From the NCBI GenBank assembly GCA_045640985.1, contig JAZUFZ010000029.1:19807-83806 (forward strand): a DNA stretch of 64,000 nt, written 5' to 3'. Under the pieces are notes generated by a model that saw nothing but the letters and a program-made list of their open reading frames with translations, made no database searches and was not told where the DNA came from. This stretch comes from Colimorpha sp045640985. Lineage in GTDB: Bacteria > Bacteroidota > Bacteroidia > Bacteroidales > P3. Below are positions 35,632 to 43,601 of this stretch, piece by piece (position 1 is the stretch's first letter; every line of letters starts with the position of its first letter). A program made the translations under genes and the position numbers.

Positions 35632-36132
35632 CTAACTTACATTGACTTTTTCGAGCTGGCGGCGAATAACATCGTTGGCTTTCTCTTTATCCGACAATTC
35701 CTGTTGAATCAGTTTCTCTGCTATTTCGATGCTCAGGGTAGCCACCTCGTTCTTCAGTTCGTGCATCGCCTTCATCTTTTCAAAGTTGATGCTTTCCCGG
35801 GCGGAATCCACAATTCTGTTGGCCTCTTCTGTAGCTTTTATATGGGCCTCTTCGATGATTTTCTCGCTTGTCTGACGGGCATTCCGCAACATCTCGTCGC
35901 GTTCTATGCGGGCCTGTTTCATCAGGTCTTCGTTGTGGGCCACGAGGTGTTTCATCTCTTCCCGGGCTTTATCGGCTGCCTGAAGGGAATTGTTGATGGC
36001 GGTCTCGCGTTCCTTCAGCGATTTGAGTATCAGCGGCCACCCAAACTTCGCAAGTATGAATACCAGTATGCCAAACGATACCAGCATCCATACGAAGGTT
36101 CCTATTCCCGGACTTATTAAAGGGTTATTCAT
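35632..36132 (-). CDS. atpF: ATP synthase b subunit
   Basis: A membrane-anchored peripheral stalk. Read from the ATG at 36132 the 166-residue protein starts MNNPLISPGIGTFVWMLVSFGILVFILAKFGWPLIL, one transmembrane segment, followed by a long charged helix of about 120 residues. The ORF extends upstream to 36201, but the added 23 residues (Arg/Asn-rich) have no family counterpart and precede the usual start. It follows atpE across a 141-bp gap with two hairpins. Confidence 0.95.
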   Translation of the reverse strand: MNNPLISPGIGTFVWMLVSFGILVFILAKFGWPLILKSLKERETAINNSLQAADKAREEMKHLVAHNEDLMKQARIERDEMLRNARQTSEKIIEEAHIKATEEANRIVDSARESINFEKMKAMHELKNEVATLSIEIAEKLIQQELSDKEKANDVIRRQLEKVNVS

Positions 36133-36211
36133 AATTCCTATATTTGTGTTTTGTTTTTTAGTCCCACACCTCATTCTTGGGTTCGGGATTTCACCCAACA
36201 CATCGTTTCCG

Positions 36212-36260
36212 CTCCTTGAAAGGAGTATGCCGTCCAGGCGTTTCCCCCCGGAACGGCATA
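36212..36260 (-). promoter_or_regulatory. Tandem hairpins between atpE and atpF
   Basis: Two adjacent stems: CTCCTT/AAGGAG (36212-36217 with 36220-36225) with a GA centre, and TATGCCGT/ACGGCATA (36226-36233 with 36253-36260). They lie just downstream of the atpE stop in the mRNA and could stabilise atpE message relative to atpF, as needed for c-ring stoichiometry. Confidence 0.5.
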
Positions 36261-36273
36261 ACTGATGAGTCTG

Positions 36274-36531
36274 CTATTTGAAGGTTACCAGCAGGCAGAT
36301 TACAGCGGCGAACAGAGCCACACCTTCTACGAAGGCTGCGGCAATCAGCATAGTAGAGCTGATTTTTCCACCGGCTTCCGGCTGACGTGCAATACCTTCC
36401 ATTGCGCCCTGACCGATTTTTCCGATACCGATACCGGCACCTACTGCTGCCAGACCTGCGCCGATTGCTGCTCCAAGATATCCGATTGAGATATTGGCTG
36501 CTGCTTGAAGAAGAATAAATAAACTGGTCAT
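36274..36531 (-). CDS. atpE: ATP synthase c subunit
   Basis: The proteolipid of the rotor ring. The 85-residue hairpin has helix 1 with IGYLGAAIGAGLAAVGAGIGIGKIGQGAMEGIARQPEAGGKI (GxGxGxG packing motif and the polar RQP loop) and helix 2 with STMLIAAAFVEGVALFAAVICLLV carrying the ion-binding Glu. In helix 1 no Gln/Glu is evident at the position used by Na+-type rings, so H+ coupling is more likely. It is the first gene of this operon, with its own promoter directly upstream. Confidence 0.96.
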   Translation of the reverse strand: MTSLFILLQAAANISIGYLGAAIGAGLAAVGAGIGIGKIGQGAMEGIARQPEAGGKISSTMLIAAAFVEGVALFAAVICLLVTFK

Positions 36532-36614
36532 AATCTTTGTATTTTTATTGTTTCGTAATTCTTTATATTTTATTTCTATAACTGTTTCTTTTCAGAGTTG
36601 GACTAAATCAGAGG

Positions 36615-36645
36615 CAAAATTAAGAAAAATATTTCATTCTGCAAA
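36615..36645 (-). promoter_or_regulatory. Promoter of the atpEFHAG operon
   Basis: The minus strand reads TTTG (36645-36642), exactly 19 nt, then TAATTTTG (36622-36615): a full match to the Bacteroidota consensus. Transcription would start near 36608, about 77 nt before the atpE ATG. This explains why the operon can begin at atpE. Confidence 0.8.
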
Positions 36646-36794
36646 GTTTTTTTTCGTTTTTTCTCTCAATTGTCTCATTATCATATCCAAAAATCTCTTT
36701 CTCTTGGGAGAATTGAGAACTGAAAACAGGAGTAAACAGGAGGTTATAGGCTCTTTAGTGTTAAATTTATATTGGTAAATGACTATTCACAATT

Positions 36795-38366
36795 TCACTG
36801 TTCGTTGTTTTTCACCAGGTCGATAGAGTAGTGGAGACCTCTGTTTTCCTTACGGGCCATAGCCATCTTGGTGATGAGGTAGGCGCAGTCAATAAGGTTT
36901 CTCAGTTCGCTGAGCTCTTCGGTAAGTACACTCCGTTGATAGAGGTCTTCGGTCTCACGGTAGATGAGATTCAGTCGGTCGAAGGCGCGCTGGAGACGCA
37001 GGTTGCTCCTTACGATGCCTACGTAGTTGCTCATGATTTCCTGGAGTTCTTTCTTGGTCTGGGTGATGAGTACCATTTCCTCGTTCAGCACCATTCCGTC
37101 GGAATTCCAGTCGGGCACTTCGTGTTTGATGCCTACGTGTTTGATTCTTTCTATGGCATCCATGGCTGCATTATGGGCATATACAGCTGCTTCAAGCAGA
37201 GAATTGCTTGCCAGTCGGTTGCCGCCGTGGAGTCCCGTGCAGCTGCATTCCCCTGCGGCATAGAGGTTCTTGATGCTGCTTTCGCCCTGCCGGTTCACCT
37301 TGATGCCGCCACACTGGTAGTGGGCTGCCGGGCGGATGGGTATCATGTCCTTGGTGATATTGATGCCTATCTCAAGGCATTTGGCGTATATGGTGGGGAA
37401 TCCGTTGATGAGTTCGTTCTTGTCGATATGGCGGGCATCCAGATAAAGGTGATCCACACCTGCCTGCTTCATTTCGTGGTCGATAGCGCGGGCTACTATG
37501 TCGCGGGGAGCGAGGGAAAGCCGACTGTCGTATTTCTGCATGAATTCGTTGCCCTTCAGGTCTTTCAGGATTGCTCCTGCGCCTCGCAGGGCTTCGGTGA
37601 TGAGGAATGCGGGCTTTTCGGCAGGATTATAGAGGCTGGTGGGGTGGAACTGTACAAATTCCATGTCGCTCAGCACGCCGCGGGCTCTGTGTACCATGGC
37701 CACACCGTCACCTGTGGAGATGATGGGAGTTGTGGTGGTGGTATATACGTTGCCCATGCCTCCGGTTGCCAGCAAGGTGACTTTCGCCAGATAGGTGTCG
37801 ATTTCCTTGGTCTCGCCGTTGAGGGCGTAGGCTCCGTAGCATTCGATACCGGGGGTGTGCTTGGTTACATACACTCCCAGATGGTGCTGGGTAATAAGGT
37901 CTATGGCAAACTGGTTTTCCTTGAGTTCGATATTGGGGTGGTCGTGGATGGCCTGGAGGAGTCCGCGCTCGATTTCTGCACCTGTGTTGTCCTTGTGGTG
38001 GAGGATACGGAATTCCGAATGCCCGCCTTCCCGGTGGAGGTCGAACTTGCCGCTTTGGGTAAGGTCGAAATTCACACCGTATTTCACCAGTTCGGCAATA
38101 CGGTCAGGTGCTTCGCGGATGGTCATTTCCACCACCTCGCGGTCGCATATTCCGTCGCCCGCAATCAGCGTATCTTCAATGTGTTTGTCAAAACTATCGC
38201 TGTCGTACATTACGGCTGCAATTCCCCCCTGGGCATATTTGGTGGAGCCTTCCGAGGCATCCCCTTTGGTAAGCACGCATACCTTGCCGTAAGGTGCTAC
38301 CTTCAAGGCAAAACTCAGCCCTGCTATGCCAGAGCCTATTACCAGAAAATCTACTTCGTGACGCAT
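36795..38366 (-). CDS. nadB: L-aspartate oxidase NadB
   Basis: An FAD enzyme that oxidises L-Asp to iminoaspartate, the first step of de novo NAD synthesis. The 523-residue protein starts FLVIGSGIAGLSFALKVA (Rossmann GxGxxG), then GSTKYAQGGIAAV, LREGGHSEFRILHH (substrate-side residues of the fumarate reductase/NadB fold), PAAHYQCGGIKVN and GLHGGNRLASNSLLEA. The C-terminal three-helix domain is present. nadA and nadC are not adjacent. It is separated from the ATP synthase operon by 263 bp and is not cotranscribed with it. Confidence 0.96.
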   Translation of the reverse strand: MRHEVDFLVIGSGIAGLSFALKVAPYGKVCVLTKGDASEGSTKYAQGGIAAVMYDSDSFDKHIEDTLIAGDGICDREVVEMTIREAPDRIAELVKYGVNFDLTQSGKFDLHREGGHSEFRILHHKDNTGAEIERGLLQAIHDHPNIELKENQFAIDLITQHHLGVYVTKHTPGIECYGAYALNGETKEIDTYLAKVTLLATGGMGNVYTTTTTPIISTGDGVAMVHRARGVLSDMEFVQFHPTSLYNPAEKPAFLITEALRGAGAILKDLKGNEFMQKYDSRLSLAPRDIVARAIDHEMKQAGVDHLYLDARHIDKNELINGFPTIYAKCLEIGINITKDMIPIRPAAHYQCGGIKVNRQGESSIKNLYAAGECSCTGLHGGNRLASNSLLEAAVYAHNAAMDAIERIKHVGIKHEVPDWNSDGMVLNEEMVLITQTKKELQEIMSNYVGIVRSNLRLQRAFDRLNLIYRETEDLYQRSVLTEELSELRNLIDCAYLITKMAMARKENRGLHYSIDLVKNNEQ

Positions 38367-38453
38367 ATCAAGTCAGTTATGAATTATCAATTGTAGTCTG
38401 TGAATCGTGAACCGGATTTTTCAATGCTTTCGTCCCTTTTCACTAAAACAATG

Positions 38454-38461
38454 CAAAGATA
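38454..38461 (-). promoter_or_regulatory. -7 box of the nadB promoter
   Basis: The minus strand reads TATCTTTG (38461-38454) followed by CATTG, a full -7 match about 88 nt before the nadB ATG. A clear TTTG at -33 is not seen. Confidence 0.55.
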
Positions 38462-38574
38462 CAACTTTTTTTTTGAATTTCGGGGATTTTTTTTCATTTT
38501 TTTTGCACATTAATATTCTCTCCCACGCAATAATCTAAACAATAATGCGTTATTCGAGAAAAAAATTTATGCTT

Positions 38575-39519
38575 ATGAAGAAATCTTTTATTCTTTTGCT
38601 CTCTGTATTGTGCCTTTTTTCGGCATGTAAGAAAGATGATGGCCTCTACATTACCAAGGATGGCGCCATCAATGCTGCTTTTTCAGTAAGTGCTGACCGT
38701 CAGGTTCGTTTCTCCAAGGGAAACCTGCAATATCAGGCTACTACCAACACTTTCCGTTTCGCGGAGCATCAGTATGACCGTATCGGTGGGGATAACGAGA
38801 ATATTTCTGCATATTATGGCGGCTGGATTGACCTCTTCGGCTGGGCTACCAGCGGCTGGGACTGTGGCAACGAGTATTATCATCCATACGATCATGAATA
38901 TGTTGATGATTATGAACTTGGCATGGGCTATGGTCCGCTGCCGTCCCGCAACTATGACCTCGTAGGAGAGTATGCCAACTGCGACTGGGGCGTTTATAAT
39001 GCCATCAGCAACGGAGGCAACAAGCCAGGTCTCTGGCGCACGCTTACGGCTCAGGAATGGAAATATCTTTTCCGCGGCCGTCCTGATGCCGAGTCCAAAT
39101 TCGGGGCTGCCAGCATAGAAGGCTACAACGGATGTGTTGTGTTGCCCGACGAGTGGACGCTCCCGGAGGGCTGTACATTCAACCCCGGAATGGGGGACGG
39201 GGACGGCAAAGAGTATTTTGCCCGGAAGAACCTCTATACCCTCGATCAGTGGACTCTCATGGAGCAGCACGGCGCTGTATTTCTGCCTGCTACCGGAGTC
39301 CGTGAGATATTCAGCGAGATATCCTACGTAGGTGAAGTCGGCCGTTACTGGTCTGTAAGCCGCGTGACCGGCGCAAACTATGACCTTTACCTCGAATGGT
39401 GCGCTTTCTCGCTCTATTTCGACAGTCAGGCCCTCCTTGAAACCGAACACAACAATCCCCGCGACTACGGTCGTGCCGTCCGTTTGGTTCAGGATATTAA
39501 AATATTAAATAGAGAATAG
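38575..39519 (+). CDS. SPII lipoprotein with FSKGNLQY/GRAVRLV domain
   Basis: Read from MKKSFILLLSVLCLFSACKKDD, the 314-residue product has a lipobox LFSAC followed by KKDD, a surface-export-like polar stretch used by Bacteroidota. The rest is one domain beginning FSVSADRQVRFSKGNLQYQ, with Trp/Tyr/Gly-rich blocks (GGWIDLFGWATSGWDCG, LWRTLTAQEWKYLF, FLPATGVRE) and ending DYGRAVRLV. This is a common Bacteroidales lipoprotein domain with a formylglycine-generating enzyme/C-type-lectin-like look; the W-x-S...GR-x-VR ending is typical of it. No catalytic function is known. Two ATGs further upstream (38545 and 38569) are less likely starts. Confidence 0.75.
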   Translation: MKKSFILLLSVLCLFSACKKDDGLYITKDGAINAAFSVSADRQVRFSKGNLQYQATTNTFRFAEHQYDRIGGDNENISAYYGGWIDLFGWATSGWDCGNEYYHPYDHEYVDDYELGMGYGPLPSRNYDLVGEYANCDWGVYNAISNGGNKPGLWRTLTAQEWKYLFRGRPDAESKFGAASIEGYNGCVVLPDEWTLPEGCTFNPGMGDGDGKEYFARKNLYTLDQWTLMEQHGAVFLPATGVREIFSEISYVGEVGRYWSVSRVTGANYDLYLEWCAFSLYFDSQALLETEHNNPRDYGRAVRLVQDIKILNRE

Positions 39520-39554
39520 CATTGTGAAGTTCGAAGTGATTCTTTATATTTCTA

Positions 39555-40511
39555 ATGGACATCATAAATAAAACAAATTCAAAGAATAATAGTGAAATAG
39601 CGGATGCCCGCGTGAATCGGGTAAATCAGAAACGTAAGTTCCTCGGAATCATCTGCGGTATCCTTGCGGCGGTATGCTACGGAACCAATCCTCTCGGAGC
39701 CTTGAAACTCTATGCAGAAGGCATGACCACCAACTGCGTACTCTTCTACCGGTTCGGGCTGGCATGGGTGATACTGGCAGTTGTGATGATTTTCCGCAGC
39801 CGTTCCGCGCGTTCTAAAGAAAGCATAAAGGTAACCCCAAAGGAATTCAAGACCCTCATCGGGCTGGGACTTCTCTTTGCGGTATCGTCCCTCTCGCTTT
39901 ACATCAGTTTCCATTATATGGCGGTAGGAGTGGCCTCCACCATTCTGTTTATCTATCCCGTGATGACGGCGGTCATAATGGTGTGCTTCTTCAAGGAACA
40001 TCTCTCCTGGCATACCGTGGTGAGCCTGGTGTTGAGCCTTGCAGGCGTGGCACTTCTTTACTGGAGTGATGGCGAAGGCGGTCTCTCAACCTTCGGCGTG
40101 ATACTCGTGTTGCTCTCAGCGTTGAGTTATGCGCTGTATATCATCGTGATGGACAAATCCCAGCTGCGGATGTCCTCGTTCAAGATCAACTTCTATGTGG
40201 TGCTCTGCTGTGCCCTCTGTATGCTGGCCTATTCCCTTATCGGAGGCTATCCGCTGACCCTCCCCAAGACGGCTGCCAGCTGGTTCTATGTGGGATGGCT
40301 TGCCATCGTGCCCGCCATCATGGCGCTTGTGCTGATGGTATATGCCGCCAAATGGGTGGGGAGCACCACCACGGCAATCCTCGGCGCATTGGAACCCCTC
40401 ACGGCGGTACTCATAGGCCTGATGGTATTCGGCGAGGCGTTCTCCTGGAATCTCGCCCTCGGTATCGTCCTCATTCTGGGCAGCGTAGTTCTGATTGCGC
40501 TCAAGAAATAG
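39555..40511 (+). CDS. EamA-family (DMT) transporter
   Basis: The 318-residue product has a polar N-terminal tail of about 28 residues and then ten transmembrane segments arranged as two EamA repeats, for example GIICGILAAVCYGTNPLGALKLY at the start of repeat 1 and FGVILVLLSALSYALYIIVMDKS at the start of repeat 2; AILGALEPLTAVLIGLMVFGE is the conserved EamA motif of the second half. Members export amino acids, nucleobases or other metabolites; the substrate here cannot be told. It follows the lipoprotein gene by 35 bp on the same strand and is ended by a hairpin terminator at 40564. Confidence 0.9.
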   Translation: MDIINKTNSKNNSEIADARVNRVNQKRKFLGIICGILAAVCYGTNPLGALKLYAEGMTTNCVLFYRFGLAWVILAVVMIFRSRSARSKESIKVTPKEFKTLIGLGLLFAVSSLSLYISFHYMAVGVASTILFIYPVMTAVIMVCFFKEHLSWHTVVSLVLSLAGVALLYWSDGEGGLSTFGVILVLLSALSYALYIIVMDKSQLRMSSFKINFYVVLCCALCMLAYSLIGGYPLTLPKTAASWFYVGWLAIVPAIMALVLMVYAAKWVGSTTTAILGALEPLTAVLIGLMVFGEAFSWNLALGIVLILGSVVLIALKK

Positions 40512-40563
40512 AAAGAAAAATCTTGATTTCACTTCCCCGGAAGGGGCATGTACAAACAATGGA

Positions 40564-40596
40564 CGGAGAATCGCATTCAAGTTGCGGTTCTCCGTT
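40564..40596 (+). terminator. Terminator after the EamA transporter gene
   Basis: Stem 40564-40575 (CGGAGAATCGCA) pairs with 40583-40594 (TGCGGTTCTCCG) with one T-G wobble and a 7-nt loop, then TTTCCC. It lies 52 bp past the stop. Confidence 0.65.
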
Positions 40597-40633
40597 TCCC
40601 ATATCGTGCAGGAGGACTTCCTGCTTTTTCCCC

Positions 40634-40808
40634 GAAGTAACTGAAAAATATCCCCGAGGCAACTAAGAAATATTGCTAAGGTAACTCTGAGGTATCTCCG
40701 TGGTAACTTCGGGATTGCTCCGTGTTTTCTCCGCTCTAAAAGCGCAGAAAAAGCGGAGAAAAAGCGGAGAAAAGGCGCAGAAAAGCCAAAATTACCCCGG
40801 AGAAATTC
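40634..40808. repeat. 11-mer palindromic element, copy D (about 16 consecutive units)
   Basis: The stretch divides cleanly into 11-mers: GAAGTAACTGA (40634), AAAATATCCCC, GAGGCAACTAA, GAAATATTGCT, AAGGTAACTCT (40678), GAGGTATCTCC, GTGGTAACTTC, GGGATTGCTCC, GTGTTTTCTCC, GCTCTAAAAGC (40733), and then the opposite orientation: GCAGAAAAAGC, GGAGAAAAAGC, GGAGAAAAGGC, GCAGAAAAGCC, AAAATTACCCC. The first half carries GGTAACT/GGTATCTCC units and the second half their reverse-complement type, centred near 40738. This is the architecture of copies A-C with a different sequence. Confidence 0.8.
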
Positions 40809-40895
40809 GGGTGTCATTTCGACCGAAATCGGGCACTCTTACGAGCGCGGTAATCATAATAAAAGGAGCATTTTGAGGATTGAAATGGAGAAAAA

Positions 40896-40927
40896 TTTGG
40901 TCAATTCAAAAAATAGTTCTAACTTTG
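40896..40927 (+). promoter_or_regulatory. Bacteroidota-type promoter ahead of the candidate RNA
   Basis: TTTG (40896-40899), a 20-nt spacer, then TAACTTTG (40920-40927). The predicted start is about 40932-40935, exactly where the first hairpin of the structured segment begins. Confidence 0.7.
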
Positions 40928-40933
40928 CCCTAT

Positions 40934-41184
40934 CGACAACGAGCGCTATGTTGTCGTAATTGATTGAGAAAGCGCATTTTCGCCTTATTCCTAAGACGTG
41001 AAACTTCGACAACTTCACAAAGTTATAAGCAGGAATATTGGAAGATGAACATCCACTTGGTATGTAATCGTAATTGCTTGCGATACCGCCGGTGGAGCAA
41101 TTCACCAACCTTATTTTGCTTATATGGGAGTCGAAGCCCAACGTCTTGAAGTGAGGTCACAATGGATGGCTCCACTTTCTTTTT
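40934..41184 (+). ncRNA. Candidate structured non-coding RNA of about 250 nt
   Basis: The segment starts just after a promoter and ends in a hairpin plus T-tract (AAGTG 41149-41153 with CACTT 41173-41177, then TTTCTTTTTAT). The 5' hairpin is CGACAAC/GTTGTCG (40934-40940 with 40950-40956); its loop GCGCT (40943-40947) can pair with AGCGC (40971-40975), giving a pseudoknot. A long-range helix pairs AAGACGT (40993-40999) with ACGTCTT (41141-41147) and, across a 4x4 internal loop, CTTCGAC (41004-41010) with GTCGAAG (41130-41136). Stacked inside are AACTT-CACA-AAGTT (41011-41024), ATAAGCA/TGCTTAT (41025-41031 with 41117-41123), GATG/CATC (41044-41053), GGTAT/ATACC (41059-41087) and GGTG/CACC (41091-41106). 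It does not carry the recognisable cores of tmRNA or RNase P RNA. It could be a free RNA or a long leader of the lipoprotein gene at 41253. Confidence 0.55.
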
Positions 41185-41252
41185 ATACAATTTCCGGCCC
41201 GAGTCAGTCTGGAAACAACAGTTGCGCCCGACACGAATAAGGGAAATGTCTT

Positions 41253-41876
41253 ATGAAAGTAAAGAGTTTTTTGTTGGTATCACTTGGTCTTTTGTGCCTG
41301 TCTTCTTGTGCATCTTTGTTTTTGACGACCTCTTATGATGTTGGATTAACCAGTGTGGAAGCTCCAAAGGATGCAAAACAACAATATGGTGAAACTCAGG
41401 TTGTCATGCTGAACGAAGATGGCGTTTCAAAATATTCGTATGAAGATGATTTGATAAAGATTACATGGTTTACAACATCTACTTCTTTTGAGTTCGTGCT
41501 GAGAAATAAATCATCGCATTCTATTAAGATTCCATGGGACGAAATTGCATACATTAATCCCAATGGAGAATCTATGAGGTGCATTCATAGTGGTGTGAAA
41601 CTGATAGATAGAAATAATGCCCAGGCCCCATCAATTATTGCTAAAAATTCTTCATTGTCCGATATGTTGGTTCCGAGCGATAATATTTATTATGTTTCAG
41701 GAAATTATGGTGGATGGCAAACAAAAAATCTATTTGGAAAATATTCATCACAAGAAGCTGCTAATACAAGTGTTTACCGTGGATCCAAAGTTTATATAGT
41801 CTTTCCAATTATTATTGAAAACGTGACAAATGAATATACGTTTCAATTTCAGGTCAAAGATATTATCGTAAAATGA
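41253..41876 (+). CDS. SPII lipoprotein of unknown function
   Basis: The 207-residue product has a signal peptide with lipobox LCLSSC (Cys about residue 19). The mature part is a beta-rich domain: LIKITWFTTSTSFEFVLRNKSSHSIKIPWDEIAYINPNG, then VPSDNIYYV and a closing FPIIIENVTNEYTFQFQVKDIIVK. The pattern (extracytoplasmic Ig-like strands, F-x-L-x-N-x-S) suggests a small periplasmic beta-sandwich lipoprotein. The gene is more AT-rich than its neighbours. It lies 68 bp after the candidate RNA and is ended by a strong terminator at 41895. Confidence 0.75.
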   Translation: MKVKSFLLVSLGLLCLSSCASLFLTTSYDVGLTSVEAPKDAKQQYGETQVVMLNEDGVSKYSYEDDLIKITWFTTSTSFEFVLRNKSSHSIKIPWDEIAYINPNGESMRCIHSGVKLIDRNNAQAPSIIAKNSSLSDMLVPSDNIYYVSGNYGGWQTKNLFGKYSSQEAANTSVYRGSKVYIVFPIIIENVTNEYTFQFQVKDIIVK

Positions 41877-41894
41877 TAAGACAGAAGTGTTGAT

Positions 41895-41929
41895 ACAAAA
41901 CGGGTTCTCGATGGAGAGCCCGTTTTTGT
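41895..41929 (+). terminator. Strong intrinsic terminator
   Basis: Stem 41895-41909 pairs with 41914-41929 (core AAAACGGGTTCTC with GAGAGCCCGTTTT, one wobble), 4-nt loop GATG, followed by a T-rich tract. It closes the lipoprotein gene. Between here and nqrA at 42179 there is only the nqr promoter and its leader. Confidence 0.88.
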
Positions 41930-42013
41930 ATTTTACGACTTGTATTTTGTTGTTTTTCGAGAAATGAAAATGTCTGGTGTGGGTCCTGTTCTTTGCAAAA
42001 GGTGAAAAATAAT

Positions 42014-42044
42014 TTTGCCGGGTAAGAAAAAAGTCGTATCTTTG
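42014..42044 (+). promoter_or_regulatory. Promoter of the nqr operon
   Basis: TTTG (42014-42017), exactly 19 nt, TATCTTTG (42037-42044): a perfect Bacteroidota consensus. The start near 42051 gives a leader of about 128 nt with several short GC-rich hairpins (about 42066-42125) and an AT-rich run before the nqrA ATG. Confidence 0.88.
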
Positions 42045-42178
42045 CTAATTCTAAAGGGTACGCTTTTGGCGTCTGAAATGCCGGTTAGTCTTTGGCTGAC
42101 AGGAATTTGGCGTTAATTGCGTGCGCGTTGTGAAATTAAAAATATATCAATTAGTAGTAATAAATTAATTAAAAGTCG

Positions 42179-43540
42179 ATGTCTAAAACTATCAAGATCA
42201 AGAAGGGCTTGGATATTTGTCTGAAGGGTAGTCCCCTCCAGAAGATGGCCGATGCTACTTCAATTGAAGAGTATGCCGTGAAGCCGACTGACTTCGTGGG
42301 CATGACACCCAAGCTGATGGTGAAGGAAGGCGATGCTGTTAAGGCTGGCTCCCCGCTGATGCACGACAAGCAGAACGAAGGTATTGTGCTTTCGTCTCCT
42401 GTGAGCGGCACGGTGAAGGCTGTGGTCAGAGGCGAGAAACGCGCTATTATGGCGGTGGTGATTGCTTCGGACGGAAAGCATGAGAGCGAACAGTTTACGG
42501 TGGCTGAACCTGCCAAGCTTGGCAAGGAAGAGGTGATTAACGAATTGCGTGCTGCGGGCGCGCTGTCGCTCCTGCGTCAGCGTCCGTTCGGTACTGTGGC
42601 AAACCCGGAGGTGATGCCTAAGGCTATCTTTGTTTCGGGTTTCGATTCTGCTCCGCTTGGGGTGGATTACGATTATATGCTCCAGGGCCGTGAGGATGAC
42701 CTGCAGTTCGGTATGACTGCCTTGAGCCGTATCGCTAAGGTTTATCTTGGCCTGAAGCCTTCCCAGAAGGAGGGCAAGCTGGCTCAGCTGCGGAATGTGG
42801 AAGTGAACTATTTCGAGGGTAAGCATCCTGCCGGTCTGGTGGGTACCCAGATTGCCAAGCTCGATCCGATCAACAAGGGCGAGGTGGTTTGGACTATCAA
42901 CATTCAGGACGTGGCTATTCTGGGTCATATCTTTGCTGCCGGCGAATATCGTCCGTTGAAAATGGTGGCTCTGGCTGGTCCTGTGGTGGAGAATCCTCAG
43001 TATTTCCAGGTGTATGCCGGTGCCCGCATGAGCGAAGTTACGAAGAATGTAAAGGCTGAGAATGTCCGTTTTATCAGCGGTAACGTGCTGAGCGGTGCCA
43101 AAATCGAGAAGGATGGCTTTATCGGCTATTACGATTGCGAGGTGAGTGTGCTGGAAGAGGGTAACAAGTATGATTTCATGGGCTGGCTGATGCCGGGCTT
43201 CAAGAAATACAGCGCAAGCCGTACTTTCCTGAGCGGTTTCTTCAAGGGCTGCAAATGCGGAAAGAAATTCCTTGAGGGCCGTGAGGTGAATACGGGTCTC
43301 CATGGTAGTGTACGCCCATTGGTTGTTACGGGTCAGTATGAGGAGGTGATGCCTTTGGATATCTATCCTATGCAGCTGATCAAGGCCTGTATCGTGGGTG
43401 ATATCGACCTGATGGAGAACCTGGGTATCTATGAGGTGGAGCCTGAGGATTTCGCGCTCTGCGAGTTCGTGGATACTTCCAAGACTGAAATTCAGGCTAT
43501 CATCCGTGAGGGTCTGGAGAAAATCAGAAAGGACAGCTAA
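42179..43540 (+). CDS. nqrA: Na+-translocating NADH:quinone reductase subunit A
   Basis: A cytoplasmic-side subunit of the six-subunit NQR sodium pump, needed for quinone interaction. The 453-residue protein starts IKIKKGLDICLKGSPLQKM, has a biotinyl/lipoyl-like fold near residues 50-85 (VKEGDAVKAGSPLMHDKQNEGIVLSSPVSGTVKAV), and the NqrA core further on (GRHPAGLVG-like region EGKHPAGLVGTQI). The C-terminal part MQLIKACIVGDIDLMENLGIYEVEPEDFALCEFVDTSK is diagnostic. It is the first gene of the operon. Confidence 0.97.
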   Translation: MSKTIKIKKGLDICLKGSPLQKMADATSIEEYAVKPTDFVGMTPKLMVKEGDAVKAGSPLMHDKQNEGIVLSSPVSGTVKAVVRGEKRAIMAVVIASDGKHESEQFTVAEPAKLGKEEVINELRAAGALSLLRQRPFGTVANPEVMPKAIFVSGFDSAPLGVDYDYMLQGREDDLQFGMTALSRIAKVYLGLKPSQKEGKLAQLRNVEVNYFEGKHPAGLVGTQIAKLDPINKGEVVWTINIQDVAILGHIFAAGEYRPLKMVALAGPVVENPQYFQVYAGARMSEVTKNVKAENVRFISGNVLSGAKIEKDGFIGYYDCEVSVLEEGNKYDFMGWLMPGFKKYSASRTFLSGFFKGCKCGKKFLEGREVNTGLHGSVRPLVVTGQYEEVMPLDIYPMQLIKACIVGDIDLMENLGIYEVEPEDFALCEFVDTSKTEIQAIIREGLEKIRKDS

Positions 43541-43601
43541 TTAAGGAAGCACGGAAATACAGAATTTCTGTAGTTCCATAAATTCATAAATTTATACAAA
43601 A

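Larger units (their letters stand above)
40512..41252. other. 741-bp interval with repeat element and candidate RNA gene
   Basis: No protein gene is convincing. In order it holds the EamA terminator (40564-40596), an 11-mer palindromic element (40634-40808), a promoter (40896-40927), a strongly structured segment (40934-41184) and a further hairpin TTTCCGG/CTGGAAA (about 41191-41216) before the lipoprotein gene at 41253. Confidence 0.7.

Noticed and set aside
40854..41149. Short open frames on both strands across the candidate RNA
   Set aside because: They lack good starts and protein-like composition, and the segment is better explained by nested RNA helices between a promoter and a terminator.
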